64,000 nucleotides of DNA, taken from the NCBI RefSeq assembly GCF_006152065.1, contig NZ_VDFW01000002.1, positions 124,001 to 188,000 on the forward strand, given 5' to 3'. Below the pieces are notes generated by a model. It worked only from the letters and a program-made list of their open reading frames with translations, was not told the origin of the DNA and did not search any database. Both the position numbers and the translations under genes were made by a program. Positions 36,956 to 45,838 of this stretch are shown piece by piece; positions within the stretch are counted from its first letter, which is position 1, and every line of letters starts with the position of its first letter. The stretch comes from Amycolatopsis alkalitolerans (lineage in GTDB: Bacteria; Actinomycetota; Actinomycetes; Mycobacteriales; Pseudonocardiaceae).

Positions 36956-36982
36956 GCAATGGGCCCTGCTAGCTTCGATGGC

Positions 36983-37714
36983 ATGTCCGTCGAATCCCGG
37001 CAGCAGCCGCGTCCCCGTGCCGGCCGCACCACGGCCGGGCGCCGCCGGCTCCGGCACGCGCTCACCGTCGCGGCGATCGACCTGTTCCTCGCTCGCGGCT
37101 ACGACACCACGACGGTAGACGAGATCGCCGCGGCCGCGGGCGTTGGCCGGCGCACCTTCTTCAGGTACTTCCGGTCGAAGGAGGACGCGATCTTCCCCGA
37201 CCACGAGGAGGTGCTCGCCGAGGTCGAGCGCTCGCTCGCCACCGCGGTGCCCGCGCAGGACCCGGTCGCGGTCGCGTGCACGGCCGTGCGCCTCGTCCTC
37301 GAGCACTACCTCGCCGATCCCGACGTGTCGGTGAAACGCTTCGACCTCACCAGGACCGTCCCGTCCCTGCGTGATCGCGAAGTCGCCATGGTCGACCGCT
37401 ACCAGCGCGTGTTCGCCCGCTACCTGCGGGGGCGGTTCGAGGAGGTGGGCGACCCGATGCCCGATCTGCGCGCGTCCGTCGCGGCGGCCGCGGTCGCGGC
37501 GGCGCACAACCACGTGCTGCGGAGGTGGCTGCGCAGTGGTGGCAAGGAGGACGTCCAGGCCAACGCGACGGCGGCGTTCCGGCTCGTGACCGGCGCGTTC
37601 TCGGCGCCGGTCGACCCGCGCGGCGAGGGGCGGACCGTGGTCGCGGTGATGGAGGCGTCGGCGCCGATGGCCGAGGTCATGCGCCAGATCTCGGCGGCCC
37701 TCCGCGAGAACTGA
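36983..37714 (+). CDS. TetR-family regulator flanked by its probable operators
   Basis: The product is 243 residues from ATG 36983 (an earlier in-frame start at 36947 would overlap the operator). It has a TetR HTH: VAAIDLFLARGYDTTTVDEIAAAAGVGRRTFFRYFRSKED. A large helical ligand domain follows. The same 21-base palindrome lies 27 bases before the start and again at the stop codon, ahead of the M14 peptidase gene. The protein therefore probably represses itself, the divergent hypothetical gene and the downstream peptidase gene. Confidence 0.87.
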   Translation: MSVESRQQPRPRAGRTTAGRRRLRHALTVAAIDLFLARGYDTTTVDEIAAAAGVGRRTFFRYFRSKEDAIFPDHEEVLAEVERSLATAVPAQDPVAVACTAVRLVLEHYLADPDVSVKRFDLTRTVPSLRDREVAMVDRYQRVFARYLRGRFEEVGDPMPDLRASVAAAAVAAAHNHVLRRWLRSGGKEDVQANATAAFRLVTGAFSAPVDPRGEGRTVVAVMEASAPMAEVMRQISAALREN

Positions 37715-37733
37715 ATGGCACTGCGTGCCGTTA
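37713..37733. promoter_or_regulatory. TetR-type operator, site 2
   Basis: GAATGGCACTGCGTGCCGTTA repeats the core GGCACTG-x-GTGCC and the outer TTA of site 1 (36935-36955). It overlaps the stop codon of the TetR gene and lies about 177 bases before the M14 peptidase start. Confidence 0.7.
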
Positions 37734-37909
37734 GCTCCAATACTGGACCGGCGGCTGCTTGCGGGCGTACGGTGCTATGAGAGTTTTCGAGGCCGTACCA
37801 GCCGATCGGTGGAATCTGGGGATTCGGGGTCACGGCACTCATCCAGCAGGGCACGTGGCGCCCGGGACCGCCGTTCGACGATGCCTGCGGGCGTCGAGGA
37901 GGAAACCGG

Positions 37910-39262
37910 GTGTTCGCACAGATTTCCCGGCTCGCGGCCGAGGTTCCGCCGACAGCGGACTTCGCGGGGGTCGACCGGTTGTACGCGCAGACCGGCGAGC
38001 TCGCGCGTGCGCATCCCGGAACCGCCGTGGTGCGCCGGATCGGCACGTCGCGGCTCGGTGAGCCGCTGTGGTGCCTGACTGTCCAAGGTGGACCGGAGCA
38101 GGTCGTGGTCGTCGCCGCGGTGCACCCGAACGAGCCGGTCGGCGGGCTCAGTTCGGTGCGGCTGGCCCGTGTCCTGCTCGCCGACGCGGGCCTTCGCGAG
38201 GAGCTGGGCTGCACCTGGCATATCGTGCCGTGCATCGACCCCGACGGCACCCGGCTCAACGAGCCGTGGTTCACCGGGCCGATGACGCTCGAGTCCTACG
38301 GCCGCTCGTTCTACCGGCCCGCCCCGGATGAGCAGGTCGAATGGAGCTTCCCCCTTTCGTACCAGGGGATCTTCTTCGATCGCGTGCTGCCGGAGACGGT
38401 CGCGCTGATGCGGCTGATCGACGAGACGAAGCCGATGCTGCTCTGCTCGCTCCACAATGGAGAGTACGGCGGGGTCTTCTACTACCTCAGCCGGACCACG
38501 CGCGCGCTCGACGCGCAGCTCGCCGCGCTCCCCGTGGGCCTCGGCCTGCCCTTGCACACCGGCGAAGCCGAGGCACCGTTCATCGAGCAGATCGCGCCCG
38601 CGGTCTTCCGGAACTTCACCGCGGAGCAGGAGCTCGATTTCATGCTGGAGCTGGGCCTCGACCCGGCGCGGCGGACGGCGGGCGCGTCCAGCGGGGCGTA
38701 CGCCGCTCGGTACGGGACCGCTTACCTGGCAACGGAAGTACCCTACTGGGCCGACGCGAGAGCGGACGATCACGCGCCCATCGAGATGTCGTACGCGACC
38801 GTGCTCGCCAAACGGGGCGAGTGCGCGCACGGGACGGTGGACAGGCTGTCCGGGATACTCGGCTCCGTGCGGGCGGAACTCACCGTGCGCACGCCGTTTC
38901 TTCGTGCGACGGAAGCGTTCCTGCCGTACCTGGCGGACGCGGCGGAAGCAGATCTGGCCAGGGCCGAGCGGCCCGGAACCGAGCGGCCCGCGGTCGTCGC
39001 CGAGCGGTTCCACTCCATATCCGGCGTCCAGTCCGCCCGCATCCGCCTCGGCGGCATGCTGCTGCGGGCGCTGGCCGCGGAGATCGCCGTCGGGCACGGG
39101 ACCCCGGCCGTCCGTGCCGGGCACGGACGGCTCACCGAGACCTACGCCGGCTGGCTCGCCGAAGCCGAGATGCCCCAGCCGATCCCGCTCGCCAAGCTCG
39201 CCGGGGTCCAGCTTGGCGCGATCCTGTCCACGGCCGTGGCGATCCGCTACGCCGCGCGGTGA
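37910..39262 (+). CDS. M14-family zinc carboxypeptidase-like protein
   Basis: The 450-residue protein contains the M14 metal motif HPNEP (H-x-x-E) near residue 75, then CIDPDGTRLN and a second zinc-ligand histidine in LCSLHNGEYGG. No signal peptide is seen, so it acts in the cytoplasm. The long C-terminal part (after about 280) is not typical of secreted carboxypeptidases. The GTG at 37910 follows AGGAGG. It lies behind the second TetR operator. It may cleave a peptide or an amide-linked metabolite, but the substrate is unknown. Confidence 0.8.
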   Translation: MFAQISRLAAEVPPTADFAGVDRLYAQTGELARAHPGTAVVRRIGTSRLGEPLWCLTVQGGPEQVVVVAAVHPNEPVGGLSSVRLARVLLADAGLREELGCTWHIVPCIDPDGTRLNEPWFTGPMTLESYGRSFYRPAPDEQVEWSFPLSYQGIFFDRVLPETVALMRLIDETKPMLLCSLHNGEYGGVFYYLSRTTRALDAQLAALPVGLGLPLHTGEAEAPFIEQIAPAVFRNFTAEQELDFMLELGLDPARRTAGASSGAYAARYGTAYLATEVPYWADARADDHAPIEMSYATVLAKRGECAHGTVDRLSGILGSVRAELTVRTPFLRATEAFLPYLADAAEADLARAERPGTERPAVVAERFHSISGVQSARIRLGGMLLRALAAEIAVGHGTPAVRAGHGRLTETYAGWLAEAEMPQPIPLAKLAGVQLGAILSTAVAIRYAAR

Positions 39263-40050
39263 CCGGGCCGCCACGGCACCTGCGCCGAGGTGCGGCGCTG
39301 GTACTCGGCGTACTCCGGGTACCGGCTCAGGCTGATGCTCTCGGTGAACCGGGTCGAACCGACGAACAGCAGGGTGAGCAGCACCGCGCCGGCCACGGTC
39401 CACTGCCACGGTGAGCCCGCGGCCGCCGTGCCGAAGCCGAACACCACCCACCACTGGGTCTGCTCGCAGAAGAAGTTCGGGTGCCGGGAGTAGCGGAACA
39501 GCCCGGTCTGCACGAACCGCGCGGCGGGTTCGCGGCCCGCGTCCAGTTCGGCGCGCTTGTGCTGCTGGAACCGCCACTGCTGCTCGTCGGCCACCGTCTC
39601 GCCGGTGAGGAAGGCCAAGAACAGCACGGCCAGCACGGCGTCCCAGGCGCCGAACGGCGTGCGATGCTCCAGCGCCGTGTACGCGGGCAGCGTGATCAGC
39701 AGCAGGATCACGTTCTGGTACAGCGAGATGAAGAAGAAGTTGAACAGCTGGAACTGCCACGGCTTCAGGCGCGCCCGCAGCACGGCCCAGCGGTAGTCCT
39801 CACCGCCGCGCGCGTAGCCACGCTTGCGGGCGAAGTTGAAGGTCAGCCGCGCACCCCACAACGCGACGAGCGCGAGCAGCACGTCCAGCCGGGCGTCGGC
39901 GAACCCGGCGCCGGCGGCGAACACGGCGACGTACCCGATCGGGATCAGTGACCAGATCCGGTCGACCCACGAATACTCCCTCGTCACGAGCGAGAGCAAC
40001 CAGGTGCCGAGCACCGCCCCGGCGAAGATGTACAGGCAGATCAGGAGCAC
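39247..40050 (-). CDS. DUF1295 membrane protein (steroid 5-alpha-reductase / ICMT fold)
   Basis: The 267-residue integral membrane protein has about seven hydrophobic helices and the family signature near the C-terminus: GLFRYSRHPNFFCEQTQWW, then SLSRYPEYAEYQRRTS. DUF1295 proteins share the fold of steroid 5-alpha-reductases and isoprenylcysteine methyltransferases, but few have a known substrate. The start is GTG at 40050. It ends 16 bases inside the M14 gene. Only 9 bases separate it from the alpha/beta hydrolase gene upstream, so the two are probably co-transcribed. Confidence 0.85.
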   Translation of the reverse strand: MLLICLYIFAGAVLGTWLLSLVTREYSWVDRIWSLIPIGYVAVFAAGAGFADARLDVLLALVALWGARLTFNFARKRGYARGGEDYRWAVLRARLKPWQFQLFNFFFISLYQNVILLLITLPAYTALEHRTPFGAWDAVLAVLFLAFLTGETVADEQQWRFQQHKRAELDAGREPAARFVQTGLFRYSRHPNFFCEQTQWWVVFGFGTAAAGSPWQWTVAGAVLLTLLFVGSTRFTESISLSRYPEYAEYQRRTSAQVPWRPGHRAA

Positions 40051-40059
40051 GCTGGGAGG

Positions 40060-41175
40060 CTACTCCGGTACGCGCTTCGTGAAGGCCAGGACGAGCCGGG
40101 TGAACCGGCGCGGGTCTTCGAAATGGAAGTTGTGCCCGCTGCCGACCTTGTGGAACTCGACGTCGCGCAGGAGCGAGCGGGCCCGCTCGGCGTCCTCCCC
40201 GCTCATCGCGGCCAGCAGGATGCCGTCGGCGTCGTAGCTCCAGTTGGTGTGGATCAGCAGGGCCGGGACGGTGATCCGCGACAGCACCGCGGCGTGGTCG
40301 AAGTCCCGGTGGAAGCTGTTGTCGTAGAAGGCGTCGCCGAACCGGGGATCGTAACAGTCCATGGCGCGGAACAACTCGTTGAAGGCGGGCGGCAGGTAGC
40401 ACAGCTCGACCGGTTTGCCGGGATGTTTCCGCCGGTAGGACAGAGCGCTCTTTCTGATCTTCTCCCCGAAGGAGTCCAGCATCTTGCCATGCTGGAGGTA
40501 GTAGGCCGTGAAGTCCCGCTCGCCGCTGTGGAGGTACTCGTGGGCCGGGGTGGCGAGGTCGACGTCGTTGAAGGTCTTCTCCGCGCGTGGCAGCACCGAG
40601 GAGAAAAACGGCGGATCTTCCAGGACGACTCTCGACACGAGGGCGGGTGCGTCGGCGGCCAGACTCGCCGCGATCAGCCCGCCAGAGGAGTGGCCGGCGA
40701 CGATCGCTGGCCCGCCCACCACCTGGGTCAGGAACTCCCGCAGGTCGGCGGCCAGTGCCGTGGCGCGGTACTTCTCCGGCACGCGGGCGGATCGGCCGTG
40801 GCCGTAGCAGTCGACCGCGAACACGTGGTGCCGGCGGGACAGCTCCGGCAGCACGCGGTTCCAGCCGCGCCAGTCCATCACCTGACCGTGGATGAGCAGC
40901 AGCGCCGCTCCGGTGTCCGGGCCCTCGGCGTAGTTGAGCTCGGAACCGGCGATCGTGGCCTGCTTCTGGATGAACCCGGCCTCGGCCACCGCCTCCTTCT
41001 CACGGTCGGAGTAGGTCAGGTTGTTCCACACGTACCAGCCGGCCGCGACCGCCGGGACGGCGCCGCCCACGGACAGCAGCGCGACGCGGGTCCATGGTGC
41101 GCACTGTTCGTCCCCATGTCGGTTCCCCCACGGTCGGCGGTCGCCGCGCGGGTGCGGCAGGGAGAACGATGCCAC
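40060..41175 (-). CDS. Membrane-anchored alpha/beta hydrolase
   Basis: From GTG 41175 the protein is 371 residues. One N-terminal membrane helix (LLSVGGAVPAVAAGWYVW) is followed by an alpha/beta hydrolase with HGQVMDWRGW, the nucleophile elbow GHSSGG and a C-terminal catalytic histidine in VGSGHNFHF. The first 30 residues are poorly supported and a later start is possible. It lies just upstream of the DUF1295 gene and diverges from the EXPERA protein gene. It probably acts on a membrane lipid or a hydrophobic ester. Confidence 0.8.
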   Translation of the reverse strand: MASFSLPHPRGDRRPWGNRHGDEQCAPWTRVALLSVGGAVPAVAAGWYVWNNLTYSDREKEAVAEAGFIQKQATIAGSELNYAEGPDTGAALLLIHGQVMDWRGWNRVLPELSRRHHVFAVDCYGHGRSARVPEKYRATALAADLREFLTQVVGGPAIVAGHSSGGLIAASLAADAPALVSRVVLEDPPFFSSVLPRAEKTFNDVDLATPAHEYLHSGERDFTAYYLQHGKMLDSFGEKIRKSALSYRRKHPGKPVELCYLPPAFNELFRAMDCYDPRFGDAFYDNSFHRDFDHAAVLSRITVPALLIHTNWSYDADGILLAAMSGEDAERARSLLRDVEFHKVGSGHNFHFEDPRRFTRLVLAFTKRVPE

Positions 41176-41222
41176 CGGCCAGGACCTTCGTCCCCGGCAC
41201 GAGAATCCTAAGATCGGCTCCC

Positions 41223-41717
41223 ATGGACAATCTGCCGCTGCTCCGGCGCGGGGTCGACGTGTTCTTCGCGATCGCGTTCGCGGCGTTCACGGTGACCTCG
41301 CTCATCAGCGATCTGCTGCCCACGGTCGGCGTCGACTTCTCGCATCCGTCGTCGAACTTCTTCGTGAACTCGAACTACTGGTACGCGCACGACACCGACC
41401 CGCTGTTCATGGATCCGCCGACGTGGATGCGGATCGTGACCGGGTTGTCCGCGTTCGGGTACATGCCGTTCTACGTGGTCTTCGTATACGCGCTGATCAC
41501 CGGCCGCAACTGGATCCAGCTCCCGGCGGTGATCTACGCGACGATGATCGTCACGCTCACCGGGATCGTGGTGTTCGGCGTCGAGTTCTTCGGCGAACCG
41601 CAGTGGCGCACCCCGAACCCGGCGAAGTTCCTGGCGTTCAACTCCCCGTATGTGCTCGTGCCGCTGGTGCTGCTCGTCCGCATGCGCAAACCGGCGCCGT
41701 TCACCCGGCGGTTCTGA
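41223..41717 (+). CDS. EXPERA-domain (emopamil-binding-like) membrane protein
   Basis: The 164-residue protein has four predicted membrane helices (DVFFAIAFAAFTVTSLISDLL; TWMRIVTGLSAFGYMPFYVVFVYALI; QLPAVIYATMIVTLTGIVVFG; LAFNSPYVLVPLVLLVR). The pattern of Phe/Tyr and a conserved NSPY before the last helix fits the EXPERA fold shared by sterol isomerase EBP, TM6SF2 and sigma-2 receptor. Bacterial members have no proven role. ATG 41223 was chosen because the upstream extension overlaps the divergent gene. The 3' end overlaps the permease gene by 17 bases. Confidence 0.75.
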   Translation: MDNLPLLRRGVDVFFAIAFAAFTVTSLISDLLPTVGVDFSHPSSNFFVNSNYWYAHDTDPLFMDPPTWMRIVTGLSAFGYMPFYVVFVYALITGRNWIQLPAVIYATMIVTLTGIVVFGVEFFGEPQWRTPNPAKFLAFNSPYVLVPLVLLVRMRKPAPFTRRF

Positions 41718-43056
41718 TCCGGCGCAGGCGGAAAGCGGTTTTGAGCGCCACGAGCAGGAGGGTGCCGAGGATCAGCGGCTGGCCGAGCACGAGCTGCACG
41801 GTCAGCGGCATCGCCTTGAGCGTGGCCGCGGGGATGAACAAGCCGCCGATCGCCGTGATGAACGGGATCCCGGCGAGCATGATGTTCTCCTGATGCCACT
41901 CGGCGTGCGAGAGCACCTCGACGGCGCTGGCGAACAGGACACCGAACAGCACCGTGCCGGCGGCCGCGAGCACCGGCAGCGGGACGGCCTGCAACAGCCG
42001 GTCGAACGGTCCGAGACCGCCGAGCACCAGCAGGATCACCCCGGTCGCGAGCGTGACGTAGCGAGAGCCGACGCGGGTCGTGCGCAGCAGGCCGATGTTG
42101 TCCGGGTAGGCCAAAGTGGACAGACCACCGAACGCGGCGCCGATGGTGCTGCCCACCACTTCGCCGAACACGCCCTGCGAGACTCGGTACGGGGTGAGCT
42201 CCTGCCCGCCCCAGCCGGCCACGATGTCGTAGGTGGCGATGCTTTCCGCGACCGCGGGCAGCAGGGTGATGAAGAAGATCACCACCAGTTCACCGCGTAC
42301 CCCGAAACCGAACGGGAACGGTCTCGGCACGGTGATCGTCGCGTGCCGGCCGATTTCGCCGAACGTGGTGGGCTCGAACACGGCGAACACGAGGGTGCCG
42401 GCGACGATCGCGACCAGCACGGCGCCGCGGCGGAGCGTCCTGCTCCACCGTTTGCGCCGGGGCAGCAGCGTCAGCACGAGCACCAGCACGCCCGCGATCG
42501 CGCCCGCGCCGAGGTTCATCCCGGGGAAGCCGGGGCGGCCCGGCGTGCCGAGCCAGTTGGGCAGCGCGGTGCTGGTGAGCTGGGTGGCCAGGATCAGCAC
42601 GATGACGCCGGGGATGACCGGGTCACGCACGAACTTCCCGAGGCGCCCGATGAGGCTGAACCGCCTGATCGGCAGCGCGAGCACGCACCAGACCGCGCCG
42701 GCGACGACCATCGAGCCGAACGCGGTGCCGAGCCCGGCCTCGTGCCCGACCGCGAGCAGCGCGGCGAGGGCACCCGCGTACGGGCCCTGCACGATGGGCA
42801 GGCGCAGCAGGAACACCGACTGCAGGATCACCACGAGGCCCGAGGTCATGAACGTGATCCCGTACAGGTAGGCGGTGTCCTGCGCGGGCAGGTGGAACGC
42901 GGAACCGATCAGCGCCGGGAAGATGAGCAGCCCGGCCATCCCGAGGATGTTCTGCACCCCGAGCCCCACCGCCGTCGGGATCGGGACCCGTTCGTCGATG
43001 CCGACGTCGAAGACGCCGGTGACCTCGGACTTGGTGGCGGAGGTGGTGGCAGTCAT
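41701..43056 (-). CDS. NCS2-family nucleobase / heteroaromatic permease
   Basis: The 451-residue polytopic protein carries NCS2 (uracil/xanthine permease) features: a helix with VGLGVQNILGMAG near the N-terminus, LPIVQGPYAGALAALLA, and the signature AESIATYDIVAGWGG with the catalytic-type Glu. It is the last gene of the minus-strand cluster that includes a molybdenum hydroxylase and an amidohydrolase. The start ATG at 43056 is 18 bases after the hydroxylase large-subunit stop. In this context it probably imports the ring compound that the hydroxylase acts on, not necessarily a purine. Confidence 0.87.
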   Translation of the reverse strand: MTATTSATKSEVTGVFDVGIDERVPIPTAVGLGVQNILGMAGLLIFPALIGSAFHLPAQDTAYLYGITFMTSGLVVILQSVFLLRLPIVQGPYAGALAALLAVGHEAGLGTAFGSMVVAGAVWCVLALPIRRFSLIGRLGKFVRDPVIPGVIVLILATQLTSTALPNWLGTPGRPGFPGMNLGAGAIAGVLVLVLTLLPRRKRWSRTLRRGAVLVAIVAGTLVFAVFEPTTFGEIGRHATITVPRPFPFGFGVRGELVVIFFITLLPAVAESIATYDIVAGWGGQELTPYRVSQGVFGEVVGSTIGAAFGGLSTLAYPDNIGLLRTTRVGSRYVTLATGVILLVLGGLGPFDRLLQAVPLPVLAAAGTVLFGVLFASAVEVLSHAEWHQENIMLAGIPFITAIGGLFIPAATLKAMPLTVQLVLGQPLILGTLLLVALKTAFRLRRIRTAG

Positions 43057-43073
43057 CGTCGGCTCCAGTGGGT

Positions 43074-45380
43074 TCAGCGGGCGTCGGCCACCGCGTCGGA
43101 GACTCTCGGCGGGGTCACGGGTGCGCGGTCGATCCGGGCGCGCAACGGCCGCAGCGCGTCCTCGACCGCGTTGGCGATCGCGGCCGGGGCGGGGATCGTG
43201 CCGCCTTCCCCGGCTCCCTTGGCGCCCAACGGGTTCAGCGGGCTCGGGGTGTGCAGGTGGAACAGTTCGACTGGCGGTACCTCTGTCGACGAGACGAGCG
43301 CGTAGTCCAGATAGGACGCTGCCTGCGGCTGGCCCTCGTCGTCGTAGAACGGCTCTTCGTACATGGCGTTGCCGATGCCGTGCGCGAAACCGCCGAGCAC
43401 CTGCCCGTCGACGAGGCGCGGGTTGATGACGTTGCCGCAGTCGTGCCCGATCACGTAGTCCAGCACGTCCATCGCGCCGGTTTCCGGGTCCACCTCGACG
43501 ACGGCGGCGTGCGCACCGCTGGCGTACGCGGCGCGTTCGGGCGCGAAGTAGCTGACCGTCTCGATGCCCGGTTTGATGCCCGCGGGCAGCGTGATGCCGT
43601 GCTTGCCGATGTTCGCCACCCGCGCGATGTCCAAAAGCGACATCGACTTCTCGGGGTCGCCGTCCAGCGTCGCGCGGTCGCCGTCGAAGACGACGTCCGC
43701 CGGGTCGCAGCCGAGTAGCTGTGCTGCCGTGTCGGCGAGCCGTTCGCGCATCTGCAGCGCCGCGTCGAACACCGCGGGCCCGGCCGTCGCGGTGATGCGG
43801 GAGGCGAAAGTGCCCTGCCCGAACGGGATCCGGCTGGTGTCGCCGGTGACGACCTCGACGTAGGCCATGTCGATGCCGAGCGCTTCCGCGGCGATCTGGG
43901 CGTACACCGTCTCGTATCCCTGGCCCTGCGGGGCCGCGGCGAGTGTCACAAGCAGCTTGCCCTCGTTGGTGAGCCGCACTTTCGCGCCCTCGTACGGTCC
44001 GAGACCGCAGCCCTCGACATACACGGCGATGCCGATGCCGACGTAGCGGCCTTCGGCGCGCGCACGCTCCTGCATCGCACGCGCCTGCTCGTAACCGAGG
44101 CGGTCGAGGGTTCCTTCCAGCAACGCGGGGAAATCGCCGCTGTCGTAGGTGAGCGGGCTGCCGTCGCGGAACATGATCCCGACGCGGTACGGGAACTCGT
44201 CGGCCTGAACCAGATTGCGGCGGCGTACCTCGGCCGGGTCGAGGCCGAGGTATTCGGCGACGCGGTCCATCATCCGTTCCATCGCGAACACCGCCTGCGG
44301 CCGGCCGGCGCCGCGCACCGACGAGGTCGGCACCATGTTCGTGTAGCACGCGTACAGTTCGGTGTGGATGTTCGGGATCCGGTACGGTCCCGGCACGGTG
44401 CTGGTGGTGATCGACGGCACCTGCAGGCCCGCGCAGTACGCGCCCTGGTCGTGTTCGATGCGGTCGCGTACGGCCAGCAGCTTCCCGTCTCCGTCGAAGC
44501 CGACGTCGATCCGGTGGGTCTGCGAGCGCTCCATCATCGTGGCGACGAAGTTCTCCTGCCGGTCCTCGACCCATTTCACGGTGCGGCCGAGTTTGATCGC
44601 GATCCAGGGCACCACGACTTCTTCGCCGTAGAACTGTGCTTTGGGCCCGAACCCGCCGCCGACGTCTGCCGGCGCGATCACTCGGATGTCGTCCTCGGCC
44701 ATCTCGTAGATCAGCGAAAGCTGTTGCCGCGCATAGTGCGGTGACTGGGTCGTGTCCCAGATCGTGACCTGCCCGGTCGCCGGTTCGAACCGGGCGGCGA
44801 CCGCGCGTGGCTCCATCGAATGCCCGCCGCCGCGTGTCACGAAGAACTCGCCGGAAAGCGTATGGGGCGCCGACTTCAGCGCTTCGTCGGTGTTGCCCGA
44901 ACGCTGGACGAGGGTGACGGCGAGGTTGTCCTCGGCCCCGGAATGCGCGAGCGCGTCCTTGGCCAGCGCCGCCGCGGTGGACGCGACCGCGGGCAGGATC
45001 TCGTAGTCGACCTCGATCAGTTCCAGCGCGTCCTCGGCGAGGTAGCGGGACTCGGCGACGACGACCGCGACCGGTTCGCCGACGTAGTGCACCTCCTCGG
45101 GAGGCATCGGCAGCCGGGGGAGGTCCTTCAGCTTGGGATGCATCACCTTGGGCGCCAAGGGTTTCTGGATCTCGGGGAGATCGGCGCCGCTGAACACGGC
45201 CACCACGCCGGGCGCCTGGCGGGCGGCCGAGGCGTCCACGCCGAGGATCCGGGCGTGGGCGTGCGGTGAACGCAGGAACGCCGCGTGCAGGGCACCGGTC
45301 AGTTCGAGGTCGTCGAGATAACGGCCCTTGCCGGTGAGCAGCCGATCGTCCTCGCGCCGCGTGACGCCTTCGCCGATCAT
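43074..45380 (-). CDS. Molybdenum hydroxylase large subunit (xanthine/CO dehydrogenase family)
   Basis: The 768-residue protein has the family opening VTRREDDRLLTGKGRYLDDL, the molybdopterin contacts GGGFGPK and SSVRGAGRPQ, and the C-terminal catalytic-Glu region GAKGAGEGG. The active-site loop does not contain the AYRCSFR signature of true CO dehydrogenase. It is therefore a form II or heteroaromatic hydroxylase such as those for nicotinate, quinoline or purines. Medium and small subunits lie immediately upstream with overlapping ends. The substrate is unknown. Confidence 0.9.
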   Translation of the reverse strand: MIGEGVTRREDDRLLTGKGRYLDDLELTGALHAAFLRSPHAHARILGVDASAARQAPGVVAVFSGADLPEIQKPLAPKVMHPKLKDLPRLPMPPEEVHYVGEPVAVVVAESRYLAEDALELIEVDYEILPAVASTAAALAKDALAHSGAEDNLAVTLVQRSGNTDEALKSAPHTLSGEFFVTRGGGHSMEPRAVAARFEPATGQVTIWDTTQSPHYARQQLSLIYEMAEDDIRVIAPADVGGGFGPKAQFYGEEVVVPWIAIKLGRTVKWVEDRQENFVATMMERSQTHRIDVGFDGDGKLLAVRDRIEHDQGAYCAGLQVPSITTSTVPGPYRIPNIHTELYACYTNMVPTSSVRGAGRPQAVFAMERMMDRVAEYLGLDPAEVRRRNLVQADEFPYRVGIMFRDGSPLTYDSGDFPALLEGTLDRLGYEQARAMQERARAEGRYVGIGIAVYVEGCGLGPYEGAKVRLTNEGKLLVTLAAAPQGQGYETVYAQIAAEALGIDMAYVEVVTGDTSRIPFGQGTFASRITATAGPAVFDAALQMRERLADTAAQLLGCDPADVVFDGDRATLDGDPEKSMSLLDIARVANIGKHGITLPAGIKPGIETVSYFAPERAAYASGAHAAVVEVDPETGAMDVLDYVIGHDCGNVINPRLVDGQVLGGFAHGIGNAMYEEPFYDDEGQPQAASYLDYALVSSTEVPPVELFHLHTPSPLNPLGAKGAGEGGTIPAPAAIANAVEDALRPLRARIDRAPVTPPRVSDAVADAR

Positions 45381-45838
45381 TTGGCCGCCCCCGCATCAAG
45401 CACCGCCTGCACGAGACCCGCGTAACCCGTGCAGCGGCAGATGTTGCCGCTCAACACATCCCGGGCCTGTGCGGCGTCGGTGATCGGGCCCTCGCGCAGC
45501 GCGGCGGTGACGCTCATCAGGAAACCGGGCGTGCAGAATCCACATTGGAGCGCGTAGTTCTTCTTGAACGCCTCCTGCAGCGGGTTGAGCGCACCCTCGC
45601 TCGCGAGGCTTTCCACGGTTTCGACCTCGGCCCCGTCGGCCTGTGCGGCCAGCATCAGGCACGCCCGCACGGCCGCGCCGTCGACGATCACCGTGCACGC
45701 CCCGCACACGCCGTGCTCGCAGCCGAGATGCGTGCCGGTCAGCCGCAGGCGCTCACGCAGGAAGTCGGCCAGCGTCAAGCGGTCGTCGACCTCTTCGGTG
45801 TAAGCGGTTCCGTTGACGGTCAGGGAAATCTCAGGCAT
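45377..45838 (-). CDS. Molybdenum hydroxylase small subunit, two [2Fe-2S] clusters
   Basis: The 153-residue protein has the plant-type ferredoxin motif CEHGVCGACTVIVDG with a distal Cys (VRACLM). The second, helical cluster domain has CGFCTPGF and CRCTGY. This is the standard small subunit passing electrons from the molybdenum site to FAD. The order is medium, small, large, with ATGA overlaps on both sides. Confidence 0.93.
   Translation of the reverse strand: MPEISLTVNGTAYTEEVDDRLTLADFLRERLRLTGTHLGCEHGVCGACTVIVDGAAVRACLMLAAQADGAEVETVESLASEGALNPLQEAFKKNYALQCGFCTPGFLMSVTAALREGPITDAAQARDVLSGNICRCTGYAGLVQAVLDAGAAK

Noticed and set aside
43074-45380. Carbon monoxide dehydrogenase (CoxL)
   Set aside because: The active-site loop signature of true CO dehydrogenase is absent, and the neighbours suggest an organic ring substrate.
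41701-45399. Continuous minus-strand frame of 1232 codons
   Set aside because: It starts out of frame across the hydroxylase large subunit and only becomes a real protein (the NCS2 permease) from the ATG at 43056.
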